Source: Aquarana catesbeiana (taxonomy: Eukaryota > Chordata > Amphibia > Anura > Ranidae). Taken from it: a DNA stretch of 64,000 nucleotides. The stretch's first letter is position 1. Each line of letters starts with the position of its first letter. Both the position numbers and the translations under genes were made by a program. The stretch covers positions 65,882,703-65,946,702 of the forward strand of contig NC_133324.1 of the NCBI RefSeq assembly GCF_042186555.1. The letters are read 5' to 3'. Of the stretch, positions 56,950-64,000 are shown one piece after another. The notes beneath the pieces were generated by a model. The model made no database searches and had not been told where the DNA came from. It saw only the letters and a program-made list of their open reading frames with translations.

Positions 56950-57110
56950 CAAAATAAATATATGAAGGCTTTATTGGAACATAGTGTTAAAATCCAAAGA
57001 GTCTGACCCGCTTAAATGTTTCAGGATTAGTCATAGCAGTAACAAGGCTGAAGCTAAGTCCGTAAGGCTGAAACATTTAAGCAAGTCTGATCCTTTGGAT
57101 TTTTCCAGGT
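56950..57110. mobile_element. Foldback related to the 2.45-kb element
   Basis: ATCCAAAGAGTCTGACCCGC and GCTTAAATGTTTCAG are answered by CTGAAACATTTAAGC and AGTCTGATCCTTTGGAT. The word order AATCC..GAAACATTTAAGC parallels the hammerhead-like arms at 2544-2637, with the core decayed to TGAAACATTT. This looks like a third, older inverted dimer of the same family. Confidence 0.5.
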
Positions 57111-57752
57111 AAGAGAATATTTTTAGTGGAAGAATTGAAAGCAACCAAATACTTAAAAGGAAAAGCAGATATGTAAACATGGTACGGTAAGTGGTGAGGT
57201 CTGCAGCGATATCATTTTTTTAAATGAGCGTTTAATCACACTTTAAGGCCAACTTTTAGTGATGTCATTATGCAGCGATTTTGACAATCACACGTGTACG
57301 ATGGCAATTTGTTTGCCAACCAAACCCAAGCCATTTCTGTAGGGTTAAATAACACTGCTCTGCTCAGTATTCTCCACCAACAGCATATAGGAGACACAGA
57401 GGCAAATGTACCAGCAGCAGTGAGAGAGCAGGTAGCAGCATTGCGTTTTCACATTGCTAAATACAAATGCGTTTACCTAGGTAAAAACATAAGAATATAT
57501 GACAACATGTCATGAACGTACTATGACACTCTCATTTAAAGAGATAACCTTGTTGGAAAAGAAACAGCAAGTTATATAAACTGAGCTATATATATATATG
57601 CATTATACCTTTGGTGGCACTGCAGTATGATACTGTGTATTCTATGGTACAAAGTACTAACAGGATATACCTTCTGTATCTAAGTGTGTACTTGTATCCT
57701 CCTGTTCCTGTTTCATGTTTCTAATGCTGTAAGACATAATCTAACATCCTCC
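57111..57752. other. No gene recognised
   Basis: Normal-complexity flank with a 73-codon frame at 57294-57515 that shows no known domain. Confidence 0.35.
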
Positions 57753-58221
57753 TTAACCACTTCAGCCCCGGAAGGATTTACCCCCTTCCTGACCAGAGCA
57801 CTTTTTACAAATTGGCACTGCGTCGCTTTAACTGCTAATTGCGCGGTCATGCAATGCTGTAACCAAACGAAATTTGCGTCCTTTTCTTCCCACAAATAGA
57901 GCTTTCTTTTGATGGTATTTGATCACCTCTGCCGTTTTTATTTTTTGCGCTATACACGGAAAAAGACCGAAAATTTTGAAAAAAAATGATATTTTCTACT
58001 TTTTGTTCTAAAAAAAATCCAATAAACTCAATTTTAGTCATACATTTAGGCCAAAATGTATTTGGCCACATGTCTTTGGTAAAAAAAATGTCAATAAGTG
58101 TATATTTATTGGTTTGCGCAAAAGTTATAGCGCCTACAATCTAGGGTACATTTTCTGGAATTTACACAGCCTTTAATTTATGACTGCCTATGTCGTTTCT
58201 TGAGGTGCTAAAATGGCAGGG

Positions 58222-59660
58222 CAGTACAAAACCCCCACAAATGACCCCATTTTGGAAAGTAGACACCCCAAGGAAATTGCTGAGAGGCATGTTGAGCCCA
58301 TTGAATATTCATTTTTTTTGTCCCAAGTGATTGAATAATGACAAAAAAAAAAAAAAAAAATTACAAAAAGTTGTCACTAAATGATATATTGCTCACACAG
58401 GCCATGGGCATATGTGGAATTGCACCCCAAAATACATTTAGCTGCTTCTCCTGAGTATGGGGATACCACATGTGTGGGACTTTTTGGGAGCCTAGCCGCA
58501 TACGGGGCCCCGAAAACCAATCACTGCCTTCAGGATTTCTAAGGGCGTACATTTTTGATTTTACTCCTCACTACCTATCACAGTTTTGAAGGCCATAAAA
58601 TGCCCAGATGGCACAAACCCCCCCCAAATGACCCCATTTTGGAAAGTAGACACCCCAAGCTATTTGCTGAGAGGCATGTTGAGTCCATGGAATATTTTAT
58701 ATTTTGACACAAGTTGCGGGAATGTGACAATTTATTTTTTTTTTTTTTTTCTTTTTGCACAAAGTTGTCACTAAATGATATATTGCTCACACAGGTCATG
58801 GGCATATGTGGAATTGCACCCCAAAATACATTCTGCTGCTTCTCCTGAGTATGGGGATACCACATGTGTGGGACTTTTTAGGAGCCTAGCCGCGTACGGG
58901 ACCCCGAAAACCAATCACCGCCTTCAGGATTTCTAAGGGTGTACATTTTTGATTTCACTCTTCACTGCCTATCACAGTTTCGGAGGTCATGGAATGCCCA
59001 GGTGGCACAAACCCCCCCCAAATGACCCCATTTTGGAAAGTAGACACCCCAAGCTATTTGCTGAGAGGCATGGTGAGTATTTTGCAGCTCTCATTTGTTT
59101 TTGAAAATGAAGAAAGACAAAAAAAAAAATTTTTTTTTTCTTTTTTTAATTTTCAAAACTTTGTGACAAAAAGTGAGGTCTGCAAAATACTCACTATACC
59201 TCTCATCAAATAGCTTGGGGTGTCTACTTTCCAAAATGGGGTCATTTGGGGGGGGTTTGTGCCACCTGGGCATTCCATGGCCTCCGAGACTGTGATAGGC
59301 AGTGAAGAGTGAAATCAAAAATTTACGCCCTTAGAAAGCCTGAAGGCGGTGCTTGGTTTTCGGGGTCCCATACGCGGCTAGGCTCCCAAAAAGTCTCACA
59401 CATGTGGTATCCCCGTACTCAGGAGAAGCAACAGAATGTATTTTGGGGTGTAATTTCACATATTCCCATGGCATGTTTGAGCAATATATCATTTAGTGAC
59501 AACTTTGTGCAAAAAAAAAAAAAAAAAAAAAAAAATTTGTCTCTTTCCCGCAACTTGTGTCACAATATAAAATATTCCATGGACTCGACATGCCTCTCAG
59601 CAAATAGCTTGGGGTGTCTACTTTCCAAAATGGGGTCATTTGGGGGGGGGTTTGAACTGT
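58222..59660. repeat. 390-bp units, two direct then two inverted
   Basis: The marker ATGACCCCATTTTGGAAAGT occurs at 58241, 58628 and 59022 on the plus strand, then its complement at about 59227 and 59617. Each unit also has GGCATATGTGGAATTGCACC and GGGGATACCACATGTGTGGG or complements. The turning point is in the A/T-rich stretch 59080-59190, so the block forms a large inverted repeat with arms of about 480 bp. Confidence 0.92.
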
Positions 59661-60265
59661 CCTGGCATTTTATGCACAACATTTAGAAGCTTATGTCACA
59701 CATCACCCACTCTTCTAACCACTTGAAGACAAAGCCCTTTCTGACACTTTTTGATTACATGAAAAAATTATTTTTTTTTGCAAGAAAATTACTTTGAACC
59801 CCCACACATTATATATTTTTTTAAAGCAAATGCCCTACAGATTAAAATGGTGGGTGTTTAATTTTTTTTTTTCACACAGTATTTGCGCAGCGATTTTTCA
59901 AACGCATTTTTTGGGGAAAAAACACACTTTTTTACATTTTAATGCACTAAAACACACTATATTGCCCAAATGTTTGATGAAATAAAAAAGATGATCTTAG
60001 GCCGAGTACATGGATACCAAACATGACATGCTTTACAATTGCGCACAAACGTGCAGTGGCAACAAAATAAATACATTTTTAAAAGCCTTTAAAAGCCTTT
60101 ACAGGTTACCACTTTAGATTTACAGAGGAGGTCTACTGCTAAAATTACTGCCCTCGATCTGACTGTCGCGGTGATACCTCACATGCATGGTGCAATTGCT
60201 GTTTACATTTGACGCCAGACCGACGCTTGCGTTCGCCTTAGCGCGAGAGCAGGGGGGACAGGGGT

Positions 60266-60296
<31 letters not shown>

Positions 60297-61250
60297 TTAT
60301 TTTTTTGCTTTTTTATCTTATTTTAAAACTGTTCCTTTCATTTTTTTTTTTTTTTAATCATTTTTACTGTTATCTCAGGGAATGTAAATATCCCCTATGA
60401 TAGCAATAGGTAGTGACAGGTACTCTTTTTTGAAAAAATTGGGGTCTATTAGACCCTAGATTTCTCCTCTGCCCTCAAAGCATCTGACCACACCAAGATC
60501 GGTGTGATAAAATGCTTCCCCAATTTCCCAATGGCGCTATTTACATCCGGCGAAATCTAAGTCATAAAATGCTCGTAGCTTCCGGTTTCTTAGGCCATAG
60601 AGATGTTTGGAGCCACTCTCGTCTCTGATCAGCTCTATGGTCAGCTGGCTGAATCACCGGCTGCATTCTCAGGTTCCCTGTTGAGACAGGAGAGCCAGAG
60701 AAAAACACGGAAGACGATGGGGGGGGGGGGGGCATTCTCTCTGCTTGTAAAAGCAGTCTAGAGGCTAATTAGCCGCTAGGATTGCTTTTACATGAAAGCC
60801 GACCGCTGGCTGAAAAGAATGATACCAAGATGATACCTAAACCTGCAAGCATCATTCTGGTATAACCACTCAAAGTCGTGAATGCTGTACCTGAAGACAA
60901 AAATATGGCTAACAATAAAGCACAGTAAACGGTAAAGTATAAAAAACTGCATACCTGAAAAGCAAACATGATAAAACATAATAACAATAAAACATTGCAG
61001 AATAGAATACAGTAAAAAAGAGCAGAACAATAGAGAGAATAGAGAGAGAGAGAATAGAGAGAGAACAATAAAACGACAACTATTATTTTTTATTTTATAT
61101 TTTTGTTTGTGTTTTTTTTTTTTACACTTTTTTTGTAACTGTACCTTTTGTAACTGTAACCGGTTCCAGGTTCGGGTCTCTCAAAATGCGATGGCATCTT
61201 GGGAGACCCTGTGAAAGTGTGTCCTAGTCTGTGCAATGCTGTACCCTACG

Positions 61251-61637
61251 CTAATACTCAGCTAGTGAATGGTAGCGTTCAAAACATTCACCAATGCAAA
61301 GACCAGGATTGTCAGGACAGGAGGGACAATAATAGCGGGTGTCACGCCTATATCCGCGCTTACTGCAGACACGACATCTTTTTTGGGGGGTTCGCTGGGT
61401 AGGGGTACTCGGGAGGACATAAAAATGCCTCTCATGCAGCCGACTGCATTTGGTTGGGGATGTGAATGGGGGAAGTATGGGCGCTGCAGAAGTGGTGGGT
61501 TCCCAATTAGGATTGGCGAATGCAGCAGGAAGGGCACTATGGGCACGACGGGCCTGTGTTTGTCTTCTTGGTGGCAGCGGGACACTATTTGTGCTTGCCA
61601 CCTCACCAGCTTGAACTGCACTTATGGGACTCGCCAC
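61251..61637 (-). CDS. piggyBac transposase Cys-rich C-terminal domain ORF
   Basis: This is an uninterrupted 128-codon minus-strand frame. Residues 1-62 are low complexity; residues 66-128 match the C-terminal Cys-rich domain of piggyBac transposases, with KRCRVC (Cys88, Cys91), RYYCPSC (Cys104, Cys107), PGLCIGEC (Cys114, Cys118) and RYH (His123), the zinc-binding set. In active transposases this domain binds the element ends. The catalytic DDD core is absent, so it cannot transpose DNA alone. It may be a leftover that stays open by chance, or a short protein able to bind ends. Confidence 0.65.
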   Translation of the reverse strand: MASPISAVQAGEVASTNSVPLPPRRQTQARRAHSALPAAFANPNWEPTTSAAPILPPFTSPTKCSRLHERHFYVLPSTPTQRTPQKRCRVCSKRGYRRDTRYYCPSCPDNPGLCIGECFERYHSLAEY

Positions 61638-61697
61638 GTCACCAAGTGTTACTGCAGTGCTGGTTTGACTACGACCGGGGTGTACTAGGCCGCTGGC

Positions 61698-62763
61698 GCT
61701 TGCCAGTTCACCAAAACGCTACCAAAAAAACTGTTAACGATCGCAGGGATCAGGCCTGACTCTGCGAACGCTGCAGTTATGCGTTTAGTGTTTTGTAAGT
61801 GACAGTGATCGATCGATACTGCACTTGGGTGGGCTGGGCGGAGGGACAAAACGCAGGTGCTAGCAGGTATCTGGGCTGATCCCACTAACACTGCGTTTTT
61901 GGGAACCCTAAACTGCTGGGGATGCCAGTATAGATCTGATCGGATCAGATATTGATCAGTTCAGATACTATACCACTAAGGGAGGTGTACGGTGCGTGCG
62001 TGGGTGTTAGCGCTACTGGCACTAACCTGACGCTGCCTGGGGCTGGTGCTTGCCAGTTCACCAAAACGCTACCAAAAAAACTGTTAGCGATCACAGGGAT
62101 CAGGCCTGACTCTGCGAACGCTGCAGTTATGTGTTTAGTGTTTTTTTAAGTGACAGTGATCGATCGATACTGCACTTGGGTGGGCTGGGCTGGGCCAGGC
62201 GGAGGGGCAAAACGCAGGTGCTAGCAGGTATCTGGGCTGATCCCGCTAACACTGCGTTTTTGGGAATCCTAAACTGCTGGGGACGCTAGTATAGATCTGA
62301 TCGGATCAGATATTGATGCGTTCAGATACTATACCACTAAGGGAGGTGTACGGTGCGTGGGTGTTAGCGCTACTGGCACTAACCTGACGCTGCCTGGGGC
62401 TGGTGCTTGCCATTTCACCAAAACGCTACCAAAAAAACTGTTAGCGATCGCAGGGATCAGGCCTGACTCTGCGAACGCTGCAGTTATGCGTTTAGTGTTT
62501 TGTAAGTGACCGTGATCGATCGATACTGCACTTGGGTGGGCTGGGCCGAGCCGGGCGGAGGGGCAAAACGCAGGTGCTAGCAGGTATCTGGGCTGATCCC
62601 GCTAACACTGTGTTTTTGGGAACCCTAAACTGCTGGGGACGCTAGTATAGATCTGATCGGATCAGATATTGATCCGTACAGATACTATACCACTAAGGGA
62701 GGCGTATGCTGCGTGCGTGGGTGTTAGCAGTACTGGCGCTAATCTGACGCTGCCTGGGGCGAC
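61698..62763. repeat. Three direct repeats of about 355 bp
   Basis: The marker TCACCAAAACGCTACCAAAA occurs at about 61707, 62059 and 62416 (spacing 352 and 357). Each unit continues with GATCGATCGATACTGCACTT, ATCTGGGCTGATCCC and AGATCTGATCGGATCAGATA. The AGATCTGATCGGATCAGATA piece is itself palindromic. Confidence 0.95.
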
Positions 62764-63185
62764 GCATATCACCGCCGGGCGATCAGGGGGCTAAATCTTT
62801 ATTCGGTAATAAACGGCGGGTGCCCTGACACTATAAAAAATAAACAAACTAACCAGCGTCACCCGTAACGGTTATACAGTGATCAGTGGTGAAAGGGTTA
62901 ACTAGGGGGCAATCAAGGGGTTAAAACATTTATTAGGTAGTATATGGGGGTCCCTGTCGCTATAAAACGCTGACGGCGAACCTAAATATTTACCTCACTA
63001 ACTAGCATCACCAGCGACACTAATACAGCGATCAGAAAAATGATCGCTTAGCGACACTGGTGACGGGGGGTGATCAAGGGGTTAAAACTTTATTAGGGGG
63101 GGTTAGGGGGGTACCCTAGACCTACAGGGGGCCTAACACTCACTGCCCTGACACTAACTGTCACAAACTGACACCAATACAGTAA

Positions 63186-63189
63186 TCAG

Positions 63190-63220
<31 letters not shown>

Positions 63221-63300
63221 CTGGTGTCAGTTTGTGACAGGGGGGGGGGGGGTGATTGGGGGGGGATCGGGGGGCGATCGGGGGGGGGATCGGGGTGTTT
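63186..63300. repeat. Poly-A and poly-G tracts near the right end
   Basis: A run of about 30 A is followed by repeated runs of G (GGGGGGGGGGGG, GATCGGGGGG). This is low complexity within the piggyBac-type element. Confidence 0.95.
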
Positions 63301-63670
63301 TGTGTGCCTGGCATGTTCTACTGTGTGTGTGTGTGTTGTGCACTCACATTTCAGTCTTCTCTCCTCGGCCCGGAACGGAAAATACCGAGCCGAGGAGAGA
63401 TGACATCATTTCCTCTGCCTCTGTGTACAATACAGAGGCAGGGAAATGATCCCATTGGCTGGGAGCGATCGCGAGGGGGGGGCCACGAATGGATGGCCTC
63501 CCCCTCACCTCCGATCGCCGGGGGAGATTTGCCGACCGCCGCAGGCACCGGGGGGGGGTCCGATCGGACCCCCCACCCGCGGGCAGGCAAGGACGTACAT
63601 GTAAGTCCTTTTGCCTGCCCGTGCCATTCTGCCGACGTATATAGTCGTGCGGCGGTCGGCAAGTGGTTAA

Positions 63671-64000
63671 ATGTAAAGCCGTTTGCTGTTTCCAAGAAGC
63701 TTCCAGCGCTTAATTGCAATACTCTGCACAATAAACCAGACATGACCATTTCAGAATAGTCAATTCCCTAGCAAAGCCCTCTCCCTCCTTGCATGTCATA
63801 GCCATCTACACTTCTGGGAGTGTCTAAATACTCTTGGTGCTGGCCCTGCTCCTCCACCCCTGTCCTTTCAAAGATCTCTCTGGTGCAATAAGGTTTTGGA
63901 AGGTTGCTATAGAGTGTCACTTAAATGATATCTCTGCTTCTGTTGTGGCTTCTGACATCACATCCAAAATGGCTGTGTCCAGCAACAGTCTCAAGACTTT
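63671..64000. other. Right flank, no gene recognised
   Basis: Follows the TTAA of the large element. No domain or repeat family recognised; possibly host single-copy DNA. Confidence 0.4.

Larger units (their letters stand above)
57757..63666. mobile_element. 5.9-kb piggyBac-type element
   Basis: TTAA at 57753-57756 and TTAA at 63667-63670 flank ends CCACTTCAGCCCCGGAAGG and, on the reverse strand, CCACTTGCCGACCGCCGCAC, sharing CCACTT. The interior contains head-to-head copies of a 390-bp repeat, a transposase C-terminal ORF (61251-61637 minus), three 355-bp direct repeats and A, T and G runs. A second ACCACTTGAAGACAAAGCCC start at 59717 means the block could be two fused copies rather than one element. 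Confidence 0.7.

Noticed and set aside
61161..61200. tRNA-like B box (GGTTCCAGGTTCGGGTC)
   Set aside because: No matching A box or cloverleaf could be drawn; it is internal to the piggyBac-type element.

Overview
This window is vertebrate nuclear DNA from an anuran amphibian, most likely a ranoid (true-frog type) genome. The evidence is the mix of repeat families: palindromic Tc1/mariner copies, hAT elements with 8-bp target duplications, piggyBac-type elements at TTAA, a DIRS retrotransposon with a tyrosine recombinase, Penelope-like retroelements with a GIY-YIG domain, CR1/L2 LINE pieces, a Ty3/Gypsy element, and very long micro- and minisatellites. The assignment rests on remembered resemblance to frog repeats and on these superfamilies occurring together, not on a search. 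I found no host protein-coding gene, tRNA or rRNA. Every recognisable coding stretch belongs to a mobile element, and nearly all are broken.

Layout. 1-3660 is a deep nest: a Tc1-type element split by a hAT-like element, which carries a second inverted-repeat element, which in turn carries a hAT MITE and a foldback retroelement. 3.8-9.2 kb holds three hAT non-autonomous elements with 8-bp duplications; one contains a 57-bp satellite array and another a 1.1-kb GATA array. 12.3-13.7 kb is a 30-bp minisatellite. 13.7-18.7 kb is a rearranged Penelope-like cluster (reverse transcriptase in two orientations, GIY-YIG endonuclease, repeated terminal segments, hammerhead-ribozyme-like motifs). 19.8-20.4 kb is a palindromic Tc1 derivative. 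22.2-27.1 kb is a DIRS element (gag, RT, RNase H, tyrosine recombinase) cut by a TTAA MITE and a hAT MITE. 27.1-28.8 kb is an L2/CR1-group LINE.

30.1-31.1 kb is a piggyBac-type element with an internal minisatellite. 33.1-42.2 kb is a Ty3/Gypsy element on the minus strand, interrupted by a 5.2-kb hAT element (33686-38892) that still carries a decayed BED-finger transposase. 42.7-43.1 kb is a Harbinger-type MITE; 43.3-44.3 and 45.1-46.7 kb are Tc1 elements, the second with an almost complete transposase. 47.1-50.9 kb is a hAT-type element split by a retroelement containing a 1.4-kb inverted repeat. 51.6-57.1 kb holds MITEs, an LTR-like piece, a CR1 3' end and another array-bearing element. 57.8-63.7 kb is one 5.9-kb TTAA-flanked element that keeps an open reading frame for the Cys-rich C-terminal domain of a piggyBac transposase.

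The pieces do not form a cooperating gene system. They are a stratigraphy of insertions, many with exact target-site duplications that give their relative order. The most interesting signals are a recurring hammerhead-like motif in at least six places, several large foldbacks, and the repeated occurrence of tandem arrays inside non-autonomous transposons.
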